From NCBI GenBank assembly GCA_002771035.1, contig PCUR01000010.1:1-45496 (forward strand): a stretch of 45,496 bases of DNA, written 5' to 3'. The position numbers and the translations under genes were made by a program. Shown here piece by piece: positions 29,197 through 38,049 of this stretch. Positions within the stretch are counted from its first letter, which is position 1. Every line of letters starts with the position of its first letter. Under the pieces are notes generated by a model, which was not told where the DNA came from, made no database searches, and worked only from the letters and a program-made list of their open reading frames with translations. This DNA is from Candidatus Gracilibacteria bacterium CG12_big_fil_rev_8_21_14_0_65_38_15 (GTDB lineage: Bacteria > Patescibacteriota > Gracilibacteria > BD1-5 > UBA2023).

Positions 29197-29985
29197 ATGC
29201 AACACAAACTCATTCGTAAGATTTTCCATATTCTTTTTCAGATTCTCAATATTATCTTTGTCGGTATTATATTGACACTCACGGCGATTGCTATATTCAA
29301 GCCTTCACTCATCGAGCAGTTTATAGGGTGGATGGAGAAACAAATTCATCTTCTTGGAAATTGGAATTATTTTATTGCCTTTACAAGTAGCATTATTGAA
29401 TCGTTTCCCGTTATTGGAGTACTCGTTCCTGGTCAACAGATTATGCTCATAGTCGGAGGATTTTTCGGGAAACTCTGATTCTTGCAACTCGGATATATGA
29501 TTATGTTCGCCATTATCGGAGCACTTATAGGAAATGCTATCGGATACTTTCTCGGGAAGTGGTATGGAACAAGCTTTCTCGAACGATACGGAGATTGGTT
29601 CGGACTTGGAAGAACGGAGCTTAAGTATTTGAAAAAACAGATCGAGAAAAATGGAGCATGGTTTATTATTTTTGGAAAATTCCATAACTTCACTCGTGCT
29701 TTTATCCCGTTTATCGCAGGATCTATGGGTATGCAGACAGGGAAATTCTGGATGTATAATATTATAGGATCAATTCTCTGGGCAACAACTATCATAACTC
29801 TTGGAGTAACTTTTGTTACATATTATAAAACGATTCTTTCGTATTTCTCTTATTTCCTTGGGGGAATAATGGTGAGTGCCATCGTGTATGTATATTTTTT
29901 CAAACGAGAAGCCTTTATGACCTACATAAAGGAAAAAGAAAAAGAAATAGAAGACAAAGCAAGAGAAAAAATGGAGAGAAAATAA
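29197..29985 (+). CDS. DedA-family membrane protein (262 aa)
   Basis: Membrane protein with the DedA/SNARE-associated fold: an N-terminal span (ILNIIFVGIILTLTAIAIF), re-entrant segment 1 with IESFPVIGVLVPGQQ, then YMIMFAIIGALIGNAIGYFLG. The motif GKFHNFTRAFIPFIAGSMG corresponds to the conserved F/H-x-R-x(3)-P-x(3)-G loop. A last span (YFLGGIMVSAIVYVYFF) precedes a charged tail. UGA-Gly at 29476-29478 joins the two halves. DedA proteins recycle undecaprenyl phosphate or move phospholipids; the next gene uses such a lipid carrier, which fits. Confidence 0.93.
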
Positions 29986-29989
29986 AAAA

Positions 29990-30017
29990 GTGACAGAATG
30001 AAACTTTTCTCTATACT
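29990..30017 (+). promoter_or_regulatory. promoter of the glycosyltransferase gene
   Basis: GTGACA (29990-29995), a 16-nt spacer and TATACT (30012-30017), 31 nt before the ATG at 30048 and just past the dedA stop. Confidence 0.5.
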
Positions 30018-30047
30018 CTCCGGGTATAAAAATAATCACCAAAAGCT

Positions 30048-31223
30048 ATGAATTTTCTCTCAACCCTCCCCTTCTTTACACAATTCAGTCTTTTTTTAGT
30101 AATCTCCCTCGTCTCTTCATTCATTATTTTCCATGTTGGAAAATATCTTTTCCTGCATTTCGGACTCCTTGATAATCCGGCACCGTATGGGCATAAAAGA
30201 AAGCCGGTACCATTCGGTATCGGGAGTGTTCTTTATCTCAATTTTTTGTTTCTTTCGGCATTTCTCTATCCGATTTTGAGCGATATAAACCAGAGCCGAC
30301 TTTTTATTATCCTCGTACTTTGATGAATTGTTACGCTCGTGAGTTTCGTGGATGATCTCGACACGATTTATAAGTTTGATCGAGTAAGCAAAAGTGATAT
30401 CAAAAAAACAGCGGAAGAACTCGGGAATATGCGACGTTCTACTCCATTTTTTGTTCCTGCAAAAGTACGACTTATGATGCAAATCGGAGTCGGAGCAATC
30501 ATCGGAATCACGAGCATTAAAATCGGATATATTTCAAATATATTTGGGTGAGTTCTCTATCTCGACCAGTATTATGTTATTCTCGGATCATTTCAGATTT
30601 ATCTCATCCCTCTCATCTTCACTATCATATGGTATGTGGTGGTATTTAATTCTGTTAATTGGTCAGATGGAGTTCCGGGCCTCACTTCTGGTCTTTCGTT
30701 CGTCACGCTTCTCGTGATGACCGTTCTTACTATCAAACTCTATCTCATAGACCCTTCTTCTCCGTCGCAGGGCAATTCTGTTTTCGTCCTCTTTTGTCTC
30801 GCGATATTTATCCCCTCGGTTCTTATCGGTTGGCTCTACAATATTCGCCCGCAGGTTCTCCTCGGAGAGTCGGGCACGATGTTTACGGCATTTATGATCG
30901 CGACACTCGCCATCATAGCCGGAGGAAAAATCGCTACGGTTGCCACGGTTCTCGGAGTCTATCTCATCGATGCTTTCTATGTTATTCTTATGCGACTCTA
31001 TAATAAGAAAAATCCACTTGCTGGAGATCGTATCCATCATCTCCATTATCGGCTTCTGAATATGGGGTTGAGTGAGAATTTCGTCCGATATTTCGTCTAC
31101 TCTCTCGCGTTTCTCTTTGGTATGGCGGCAATCTTCCTCGATAAGGTCGGAAAGGTTATACTTTTCTTCGTTCTTATCATAATAGTTGTGTTTATAACAA
31201 AGATTCTCTCATTGAAAAAATAA
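30048..31223 (+). CDS. MraY/WecA-family phospho-sugar transferase (391 aa)
   Basis: Polytopic membrane enzyme (about 10-11 spans) that moves a sugar-1-phosphate from a UDP-sugar to undecaprenyl phosphate. Visible motifs: KRKPVPFGIGSV (cytoplasmic loop 1), SFVDDLDTIYKF (DDxD metal/catalytic loop), FNSVNWSDGVPGLTSG (N-x-x-N-x-x-D-G-x-x-G) and AGDRIHHLHYRLLNMG (the HHH loop of WecA-type enzymes). Three UGA-Gly, two of them adjacent at about 30321-30326 before the DDxD helix. The loop favours a WecA/TagO-type surface-polysaccharide role over MraY, but the sugar is unknown. Confidence 0.92.
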
Positions 31224-31261
31224 TATTACACGATAAAAATAAAAAAAGTCTGTTTTTTTTA

Positions 31262-31290
31262 TTTACTTTTTAAAAAACATTGTATATACT
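31262..31290 (+). promoter_or_regulatory. promoter of the pilin-like gene
   Basis: TTTACT (31262-31267), a 17-nt spacer and TATACT (31285-31290), 35 nt before the ATG. Confidence 0.6.
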
Positions 31291-31325
31291 ATCTTTTGTT
31301 ACTTTATTAACTTTCTTTTTTTCCT

Positions 31326-31925
31326 ATGTTTACACTCAAGAACAGTACTCGTGGTTTTACACTTATAGAACTCCTCGTAGTTATTACTATTATCGGTATC
31401 CTTGCAACTGGTGCCACTACGGTATATACCAGTCAGATTCAGAAAGCTCGTGATACAACGAGAATTAGTGATATTAAAGCATTACAATCAGGTATTGAAC
31501 AAGCTTACCAAGATGCTTCAGTATATCCTGCTATGGGAGTAGCATTCTCTGGAGTAGCAGTTTATACTCCGAAATTTCCTAAGGATCCTAAAACTGGACA
31601 ATCTACAGCTAATACATCTCTCGATTATGCTTATATGGCTTGACCAGATGCGAATGCTATAGTTGGACAACAATATGAGCTCTCTACTGGTTTTGAAAAT
31701 GTCGGAACCACGACCAGTAAATGAGGTACAGATGGAGGAGGTGATGTATATAGATTTGAGGCCTGAATTAATACCGTTTCCAATGGGACAGGTCTTAAAG
31801 GAAAACAAGTTCTTACATCTTGGGCTTCTACTCCAACAAGTGCCCCAGCCAACTGATGTGTTGTTCCTCCTGCTGTTACTGTTGGTGCCTGTACAGTTGC
31901 TAATAGCGTAATGGTTATACGTTAA
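31326..31925 (+). CDS. type IV pilin-like protein (199 aa)
   Basis: Class III prepilin signal: short basic leader, then G-FTLIELLVVITIIGIL with the cleavage site before F and the conserved Glu at +5. The hydrophobic N-terminal helix (residues 10-32) is followed by a helical spine (QKARDTTRISDIKALQSGI) and a Gly/Ser/Thr-rich globular head ending CVVPPAVTVGACTV with a possible disulfide loop. Four UGA-Gly codons, all in the head; under the standard code only the first 105 residues would be seen. Strong promoter and own terminator, so probably a single, well-expressed gene. Role by family: pilus subunit or pseudopilin for attachment or DNA uptake. Confidence 0.92.
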
Positions 31926-31942
31926 TTATGTTAATATATATT

Positions 31943-31979
31943 TAAATAAAATCCCACCTCCAAGTGGGATTTTATTTTT
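31943..31979 (+). terminator. intrinsic terminator after the pilin gene
   Basis: AAAATCCCAC pairs with GTGGGATTTT around CTCCAA, extended by AAAT/ATTT and followed by a T-run. Confidence 0.9.
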
Positions 31980-32038
31980 GCCAAAAAGAGAGTTCCGATT
32001 ATACTACCTCCATATAATTTTTAATTTGATTCTTTTTC

Positions 32039-32626
32039 ATGTTTTCTCATCTCTCCGGGACTATCCTTACCATCGAAGATGGAAAAGTCGATCTTATCAT
32101 AACAGGAACCGGTCTCGGATTCGAGATTCTCGTCCCTGTCCGAACACTCGCGAATGTCACAGTTGGAGAAGCAAAAAGCCTCTATATCCACCACTATATC
32201 ACCGATGTTTCCGAAGTACTCTTCGGGTTCGAAACCCGCGAAGAAAAAGCTCTGTTCCGCAAGCTTCTGAAAGTCAGCGGAGTCGGAGGAAAAACCGCAC
32301 TCGCTATGCTTTCGCTCGGAACCCATCTCCTCATAAAAGCCATCGACGAAGGTGATGAAAAATTCCTCTCCTCCCTCCCAGGCATCGGGAAGAAAATGGC
32401 ACTCAAAATCATCGTCGAACTCAAGCACAAAGTCAGTATCGATGATATTACCGAACAGACTCCGCAAACCCCACTCCGCAAACCCGGAAATGTCGAGATT
32501 ACCGATTCACTCCTCTCCATGGGATACGACCGTAAAACAGTCGACCGAATTGTCGATTCTATCCCAGATACACTCATAGGACTTCAGGACAGGATGGTAT
32601 ATTGTATTAAAATGCTCGCGAAATAA
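32039..32626 (+). CDS. ruvA: Holliday junction helicase subunit RuvA (195 aa)
   Basis: Binds four-way DNA junctions and carries the RuvB motor. An OB-fold N-terminal domain (residues 1-64, IEDGKVDLIITGTGLGFEI) is followed by two helix-hairpin-helix motifs (KVSGVGGKTALAML and LPGIGKKMALKI) and domain III (SLLSMGYDRKTVDRIV), which contacts RuvB. Length is normal. No UGA codon. ruvB and ruvC are not in the window. Family A element copy 4 begins 46 nt downstream. Confidence 0.97.
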   Translation: MFSHLSGTILTIEDGKVDLIITGTGLGFEILVPVRTLANVTVGEAKSLYIHHYITDVSEVLFGFETREEKALFRKLLKVSGVGGKTALAMLSLGTHLLIKAIDEGDEKFLSSLPGIGKKMALKIIVELKHKVSIDDITEQTPQTPLRKPGNVEITDSLLSMGYDRKTVDRIVDSIPDTLIGLQDRMVYCIKMLAK

Positions 32627-32650
32627 TTTTAATTTTTAAATTTAGTTTTT

Positions 32651-33904
32651 TTGCTAAAAAATAAATTTTTTAGAGACTCTCAAAAACGAAGTAATTCGAG
32701 TGCAAATCGAGACCCGGAGTGAACCGTACGACTGTACGGAGAACGAGGAAGCAGAGATTTAAACTCGAAGAACGAGTTTTTCAGAGCCTCTCCGCACTTT
32801 TCTCTTTTTACCGCTACAGGAGCATATAACCTCGGGGATGAACTCATTCTCCTTCAGGAATATACCTACCTCAAAAATCGCTATCCTCAGGCGACTTTTT
32901 CAGTTTTCACCTATGATGAGGAAAGTTCTCTCCTTCCCGAGGATTCATGTATAAAATACATCTCATACTTTCCGCACTATTTTAAAAAAAGACCTTTACA
33001 AAATATCTGATATTTCCTACAAACCGTACTCACAATTCGAAAATCAGACATGATTATCATTGGTGGTGGTGGGCTTTTGTACGACAATGAGGAAGGACAG
33101 GATTTCAATAAACTCCTGCGTCAATGGAAGTTCCGGGTATGACTCGCGAAATTTTTTCATAAACCCATAATCTACTGGTCGCTCGGAATCCATCTGAAAG
33201 AGGAAAATAAGAGGAAAATACTCCCTCTTTTTACTGGTGAAAATATATTTATTTCCTTGCGAGATGCTGAAAGTAAAAAAACTCTCGAATCTATAGGGAT
33301 AAAAAGTATTCTTCTGCCTGATCCTGTTCTTTCTTATGACCCGGAAATCCCGAAGCTTCTCATAAAACAGCGACCAAAAATCGGACTCTCATTCCGTTCC
33401 GGTTTCCTTCAAGATGAACTCGAAAATATCGAGAAAATTATCGCTTTTCTGATGGCTCACGGGTATGAACCAATTCTACTCAATCATTCATTCCATAAAG
33501 ATAATCTCTCTACAAATGATAATATTTTTCTCTCGAATCTTGAGGAAAAATACCAACTTCGGTCCACTAAAAATATAAAGGAAACTCTCGAAATTTACAA
33601 AGAGCTCGAATTCGTTGTCGGAATGCGGCTCCATAGTCTTATCCTTTCGCTCGTTCATGCGATTCCATTTTTTGCTATAAGTTACGGGAAGAAAACAGAT
33701 GAATTCGTACGAAGTCTGAATTATGAATACTCTCTTGCTGCGCGGATGTTCGATATAGAGATTTTCAAAAAGCAATTTATGAAACTCGAGGAAGAGAAAA
33801 ACGAGCAGAAATTTGCTTTAAGCGCGAAAAATGATATACTGAAACGCGAAATATATTTTACCACTAATAATTTTTTCAATGGACTGGAAAGCATTAAAAG
33901 ATAA
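32651..33904 (+). CDS. polysaccharide pyruvyl transferase-like protein, start uncertain (up to 417 aa)
   Basis: The conserved core begins at about 32795: HFSLFTATGAYNLGDELIL resembles the N-terminal G-x-x-N-x-GDE of CsaB/WcaK pyruvyl transferases. It continues with SDMIIIGGGGLLYD, IIYWSLGIH, IFISLRDAESKKTLE, KIGLSFRSG and FVVGMRLHSLILSLVHAIPF, all typical of the family, which adds ketal-pyruvate to surface sugars. Two UGA-Gly in the core. No ATG, GTG or TTG lies between the core and palindromic element A4. The nearest possible starts are CTG 32732 (inside the element) and TTG 32651 (used here), with an open frame through the element. The natural start may have been displaced by the element. 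Confidence 0.75.
32672..32792. repeat. palindromic intergenic element, family A copy 4
   Basis: Arms GAGACTCTCAAAAACGAAG at the left and ACGAGTTTTTCAGAGCCTCTC at the right (ends 32792) fold back, followed inward by ATTCGAG pairing with CTCGAA. The core is GACCCGGAGTGAACCGTACG and GGAGAACGAGGAAGCAG. It runs directly into the 5' end of the pyruvyl transferase-like gene. Confidence 0.8.
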
Positions 33905-34334
33905 AGCGACAACAATGGCAAAGAAATGATTCGAAACAAGTAAGGAATTTGCCGAGAAAACTGGAGCACAGAGCTACGATAAACTCAAAGAAAGCAAATT
34001 TACTCTGAAAGATGTCGCTTCTTATGAGAAGCTTAATTCAGAGAAACGATATGCTATTTTCTGTCTCCGAGACGGGGATATTTTTACAAAATTCTTTCTC
34101 CCTATTCTCCCTATTTTAGTCACTAAAGCATGGGTTGAATCAGGTTCTGTTCGTATTATCATAGAAGAGTGAAGTGAAGAACTCAGAAAAACTCTTGAGA
34201 TAGATACTATTCCTTCCGTAATAGTAAAGATGAATGATGGAACTATCAAAAAGATAACTGTTGATGAGGAAATTCGTGCATTTATCAAAAATTTCTCATT
34301 TTACGAGAAAAAAGAAGAGGAACTAAAAGAATAA
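33879..34334 (+). CDS. thioredoxin-like-fold protein without CxxC (151 aa)
   Basis: ATG at 33879 overlaps the previous gene by 26 nt, so the two are translationally linked. Two UGA-Gly (MAKKGFE, IEEGSEE). After a helical, basic N-terminus (about 45 residues) comes RYAIFCLRDGD, VRIIIEEG, LEIDTIPSVIVKMNDGTI and a last helix, an order of strands and helices like thioredoxin, including the cis-Pro-like TIPS. No CxxC motif, so no redox role is claimed. The family assignment is inference from pattern only. Confidence 0.7.
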
Positions 34335-34352
34335 TCTTTAATTTAAAATATC

Positions 34353-34565
34353 ATGGATACTAAGTTTATTTTGGACATCGTCTTGATAACTTTTTCCGTT
34401 ATCGTCGGAACACTCCTTTCTCTTGTACTTTACCGAGCTTTTATCATTCTTGGAAGAGTAGAGAAGACTATGGAATTTATCGATCATGTCCGAGAAATGC
34501 TCGAGATGTGGGAACGGATTCCTTTTGAACTCCTAAAGAAATTGACGAGTTTCTTGTCAAAATAA
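34353..34565 (+). CDS. small single-span membrane protein (70 aa)
   Basis: ATG at 34353, 18 nt after the previous stop. One membrane span near the N-terminus (ILDIVLITFSVIVGTLLSLVL), then an amphipathic cytoplasmic helix (REMLEMWERIPFELLKKL). No UGA, no family recognised. Last gene of the ruvA-side unit. Confidence 0.65.
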   Translation: MDTKFILDIVLITFSVIVGTLLSLVLYRAFIILGRVEKTMEFIDHVREMLEMWERIPFELLKKLTSFLSK

Positions 34566-34576
34566 GGCATTAGGCA

Positions 34577-34696
34577 TGGTGTTTTATGGTTTCTTGAATT
34601 CTTCAGTATCTGTGGAACTCAACCGTCCGCCTAGGCGGACTGGGATTCGGACACGACCTCGATACTTCCGAAAAACAAGAAGCCAAAAAAATACCA
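34577..34696. repeat. palindromic element, family B copy 2 (inverted relative to copy 1)
   Basis: Arms TGGTGTTTTATGGTTTCTTG (34577-34596) and CAAGAAGCCAAAAAAATACC (34676-34695) pair imperfectly. The core contains GTCCGCCTAGGCGGAC (34625-34640) and TGGGATTCGGACACGACCTC, the reverse complement of the core at 24084-24104. The right arm supplies half of the miaA terminator stem. Confidence 0.85.
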
Positions 34697-34717
34697 GTCT
34701 CTAATCGAGGCTGGTAT
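34684..34717 (-). terminator. intrinsic terminator of miaA, stop codon inside the loop
   Basis: Minus strand: ATACCAG (34717-34711), a loop containing the TAG stop (34703-34701), CTGGTAT (34697-34691) and seven T. Confidence 0.75.
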
Positions 34718-35606
34718 TATATTTTCTGAACCATGTCAATTGTCTCTTGGCATAATTTCTATTCCCCTGTTGTATCTTTGCTTTGCATTCATCCAGTGTG
34801 GATTTTCCGTCCAGATATTCGATAACTTCCTTGTATCCGATAGTACTGAGTCATTTACAGTCCGGATTATATCCTTTCTCGAGAATACTCTTCACTTCAT
34901 CTATGAGTCCAAGTTGGAACATCTGTTCTATACGGGCGTTGATTCTCTCATAGAGCTTTTCACGATTTCCATCGTACGGAGTCAGGAATAATACATCGAA
35001 GAGTGGGTCTTTTTTCACTCGAAGTTCCGATTTGGATTTGCCAGTTTCCCTCCATACTTCTAGGGCTCGAATCACTGCATGATGACTGTTCGGATGAATT
35101 GTCTCAGCATATTCCTTATCTTGAGTGGCGAGCATATCCCACAGGTATTGGTTTCACTTCTCCTGACGAAGAAGTTCAAGTGAATCGCGATATTCCCAAT
35201 CGGGTTCTCGGGGTGGGATATCAAAATGAAAAGCAACGGAATCGAGGTATAGTCCGGTTCCTCCACAGAGTATAGGAACTTTTTCACGGCTATGAATATC
35301 GGAAATAATCGGAAATATTTCTTTTTGATACGCTCCGACCGAATATTCTTCGTCAGGGTTTCGGATATCGAGCATATAGTGTTTGATTCACTGCATTTCT
35401 TTCGGAGTAACTTTCCCAGTTCCTATGTCCATATATCGGTAAATCTGTCGGGAATCCGCACTGATTATCTCGGTATCCGAATATTTCGCAAGTTCTATAG
35501 AAAGGGCCGTTTTCCCGCAAGCGGTCGGCCCATAAATAATGACGATTTTTGGAAGTACAGAATGGTTTTCGAGAAACTTCCGAACTTTCTCCAAGTGTAT
35601 TTGCAT
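34701..35606 (-). CDS. miaA: tRNA dimethylallyltransferase MiaA (301 aa)
   Basis: Adds a dimethylallyl group to A37 of tRNAs that read UNN codons. P-loop [17 protein letters not shown], substrate-binding [16 protein letters not shown], the switch [17 protein letters not shown], the catalytic segment [19 protein letters not shown] and the C-terminal [18 protein letters not shown]. Three UGA-Gly codons, including one in [10 protein letters not shown]. The start is the ATG at 35606, which leaves a 15-residue N-terminal helix before the first strand. TAG stop lies inside the terminator loop. Without recoding the gene falls into four pieces. Confidence 0.96.
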
Positions 35607-35687
35607 TTTTACGCTTTTTTCATATAGTACAGTCGTTTTCTTAGGGTTGATAGTATGGATTTTTGAGAGAAAAGCAATAGTACATTC

Positions 35688-35762
35688 GTCCCCGTAGTTC
35701 AGTGGATAGAACAGGGCACTCCTAAGGCTCAGACACTGGTTCGATTCCAGTCGAGGACACCA
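35688..35762 (+). tRNA. tRNA-Arg (anticodon CCU)
   Basis: 75 nt with encoded CCA. The acceptor GTCCCCG pairs with CGAGGAC with one mismatch (C5-A68). D-arm GTTC/GAAC, anticodon loop CTCCTAA giving CCU, T-arm ACTGG-TTCGATT-CCAGT. The lowest anticodon-stem pair (A31-G39) is also non-canonical. It reads AGG. Confidence 0.88.
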
Positions 35763-35830
35763 ATTATAAGTTACTAGAGAATAGTTACTAGTTGCTAGTT
35801 ATACCAAATATAAATGATCAATAACAAAAA

Positions 35831-35940
35831 CGAGTTTTTAGGGGTAAAACTGCTTGAGAGCGATGATAAACAGTTTATTTGTTGCCACCCGACGAGTTTT
35901 TTACCACTAAAGACTTTTGGTACTTTTGGTCACAAAAGTA
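35831..35940 (+). repeat. intergenic repeat, family D copy 1
   Basis: About 110 nt. Shares AACTGCTTGAGAGCGATGAT, ATAAACAGTTTATTT, TTGCCACCCGACGAGTTTTT and TTTTGGTACTTTTGG with the copy at 38050, same orientation. AGTTTTTAGGGGTAAAAC pairs with GTTTTTTACCACTAAAGAC. It lies between tRNA-Arg and yidC. Confidence 0.85.
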
Positions 35941-35992
35941 TGATAAAAATCATTTTCAAAAAAAATTAAATTTAAATTCTAATTTCCTATCA

Positions 35993-37195
35993 ATGAACAC
36001 TCGTCTCCTTAATTTCCTCCTTATTTTTTTCATCACTCTTCTCGCACTTAACTTGATTCTTCCGAATCCGGAACAGAAGATAACTCCGAAGAATGAAGTC
36101 ATTCTTCATGTCGGAACTGCGTATGTGAGTCCAGATATCCCGGTTGTAGAAGTGGAAAATACGACAACTTCGGGTATCACTATCGATACTTGTCGTGATT
36201 TTTCCATAAAAAAAGATCATAATCTTCTCACAAATCCGCCGAAAGAATTCTGTAAAACAGTTACAATTCCAGCGGGAGCAAAAGAAAAACTCGATCTCTC
36301 CCCTCTTTATAAACTTTTCCAGACACCGGGGAAATACGAATTCAGTCTGACATCCAATGGAAAAATCTCCTACGCCGATACGATTGGTGATACTCCGGGA
36401 TTTTTCCGTTCTCTCTTCCGAAATCTTTTCTATGCGCCGATTTACAATCTTTTCGCATTTCTCATATCCACACTCCCAGGATACAGTTTCGGACTTGCAA
36501 TCATCCTTGTAACTATCTTTATTCGAATCATTCTCCTTGTTCCTCAGCATCATATCCTCGCGAATGGAAAGAAAATGCAGGCGATTCAACCGAAAATCAA
36601 AGAACTTCAGGCGAAATACAAAGGTGATCAGGCGAAAATCGGTATGGAACTTATGAATCTTTATAAGGAAGAGCAAGTGAATCCGCTTGGTTCTTGTCTC
36701 CCTCTTCTTATTCAAATGCCGCTTCTTATCGTCCTTTATTGGGTAGTGTTGGAAATTACTCTTCTTTCCAATTATTATTATCTCTATGCACCACTTACAA
36801 ATTTTGATATTTCCCGAATCGATACGGTATTTTTTGGAGTTCATCTCCTCTCTATCGGTGGTGTAGCCGGGGCGATTCTCGCTCTTACTGTCGGAGTTGC
36901 CCAATGGTTCCAAATCAAACTCTCGCTTCCAAAAGAAGAAGATATCAAAAAACTTGAAAAAATGGAGAAAAAGATTATCGAGAAAAAAGATGGAAAATAT
37001 ACAGAAACGGAGCCGTCTCTTATGCCTGACCCAAGTGTTATGAATAAATTTATGCTCTGGGGAATGCCTATCATGATTGCCGGATCCACATTCTTCTTCC
37101 CTGCAGGAGTCGGAATCTACTGGCTTATCGGAACACTCTTTATGCTCGTACAACAAATCGTGGTCAATAAAATGAGCGATGCAAAGAAAAAATAA
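35993..37195 (+). CDS. yidC: membrane protein insertase YidC (400 aa)
   Basis: Inserts and folds inner-membrane proteins with or without SecYEG. The N-terminal span (LLNFLLIFFITLLALNLIL) precedes a shortened outside domain (about 25-145, versus about 300 residues in proteobacteria). The conserved insertase core has GLAIILVTIFIRIILLVPQHH, a cytoplasmic coiled hairpin (MQAIQPKIKELQAKYKGD), NPLGSCLPLLIQMPLLIVLYW with the groove Arg in IFIRII, and late spans ending FFFPAGVGIYWLIGTLFMLVQQ. The ATG at 35993 is chosen; open frame upstream runs through repeat D1. A charged insert (KKLEKMEKKIIEKKDGKY) lies between late spans. No UGA. Confidence 0.95.
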   Translation: MNTRLLNFLLIFFITLLALNLILPNPEQKITPKNEVILHVGTAYVSPDIPVVEVENTTTSGITIDTCRDFSIKKDHNLLTNPPKEFCKTVTIPAGAKEKLDLSPLYKLFQTPGKYEFSLTSNGKISYADTIGDTPGFFRSLFRNLFYAPIYNLFAFLISTLPGYSFGLAIILVTIFIRIILLVPQHHILANGKKMQAIQPKIKELQAKYKGDQAKIGMELMNLYKEEQVNPLGSCLPLLIQMPLLIVLYWVVLEITLLSNYYYLYAPLTNFDISRIDTVFFGVHLLSIGGVAGAILALTVGVAQWFQIKLSLPKEEDIKKLEKMEKKIIEKKDGKYTETEPSLMPDPSVMNKFMLWGMPIMIAGSTFFFPAGVGIYWLIGTLFMLVQQIVVNKMSDAKKK

Positions 37196-37206
37196 TATTC
37201 GGTTAT

Positions 37207-37238
37207 AAAAAAATCCCACTCTCAAGTGGGATTTTTTA
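37207..37238. terminator. bidirectional terminator shared by yidC and the UPF0489 gene
   Basis: AAAAAATCCCACT pairs with AGTGGGATTTTTT around CTCA. The stop TAA of the minus-strand gene (37238-37236) lies in the T-run arm. Confidence 0.88.
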
Positions 37239-38024
37239 GTTTCTATCAAAATCAAATACTTTTCCGAGCATTTCAATCGCTCGATTCTGGTCTATGAAAA
37301 ACGGGCTCGTCGCAACGGTAATGAGACTCGCTTGACGAGCAAAGTGGAGGATAATCCGTTTCTTGTCCTCGAATGGGATATAATCCAATTCTGGAGCAAA
37401 GAAATCCAAATCCAGATTCAAAATAATCGATTCTCCTTCTCATTTCAAATACGAAGCATATTTTCCCATTCCTATAGTATCCTCTATTCGGAGGACCTTT
37501 CCGATTATTCATTCTCGAAGAGCTGGTTGGATGTAGTTTCCGACGTTGCAGGAAAAATTGGTAAAACGAAAAACTTGTTCTAAATCGATAAACCCTCCTT
37601 GCCCCCCTTGTCAGGGGGGAATTAAACTCTTTTGTCCCCCTGATAAGGGGGAATTAAAGGGGGTTATATTATTTTCATTTTCCCAGAGATCTGAATGTTC
37701 ATCGATATGTACGAGCGTATTTCCTGTCCCAATTATTCCATTTTTCTGAGCCTCGTACCAGAAATAAAGCGCGTGATTATGATTATCGAAAACTATCATG
37801 GGAATTCCGTTCCATTTCATCCGGACAAAATTCCGAAGTCCTTTACAGGATTGGAGTATTCTATTTTCATCCATATCCTCGAACACGATTTCATTACCAA
37901 TTTTGATGTCAGAAAAATCCCCCTCTATTACCGATGGAACATAGAGGGATTTATTGGAGCGGTTCTCATATGAAAAAGCGTTGTTTCCGACCGACTCGGT
38001 GATATGAAAGGGTTTTTTATACAT
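37236..38024 (-). CDS. UPF0489-family protein with in-frame repeat insertion (262 aa)
   Basis: The family core is clear: IPMIVFDNHNHALYFWYE, NTLVHIDEHSDLW (His/Asp metal-type cluster) and then EQVFRFTNFSCNVGNYIQPA and ILNLDLDFFAPELD. This is the arginase-like arrangement of UPF0489 (C5orf22) proteins, whose substrate is unknown. Between SDLWENEN and the FTNF block lies a low-complexity stretch (NSPLSGGQKSLIPPGQGG) encoded by repeat E (37594-37672), which keeps the frame only because its TGA at 37611-37613 is read as Gly. Two more UGA-Gly codons (ALREGII, LKGEGES). ATG at 38024. Confidence 0.88.
37594..37672. repeat. repeat E: C/G-run palindromic repeat inserted inside a coding region
   Basis: Two diverged units, CCCCCCTTGTCAGGGGGGAA and TCCCCCTGATAAGGGGGAAT, each followed by TTAAA. 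Each unit is palindromic. The base make-up (C and G runs) is unlike the surrounding gene. Confidence 0.85.
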
Positions 38025-38049
38025 AGAAAAATAATGATTATCTAGAAAT

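Noticed and set aside
35990-37276. 428-codon open frame on the minus strand opposite yidC
   Set aside because: Antisense shadow of a well-recognised gene; composition is rich in Arg/Ser/Phe/Ile and has no motif.
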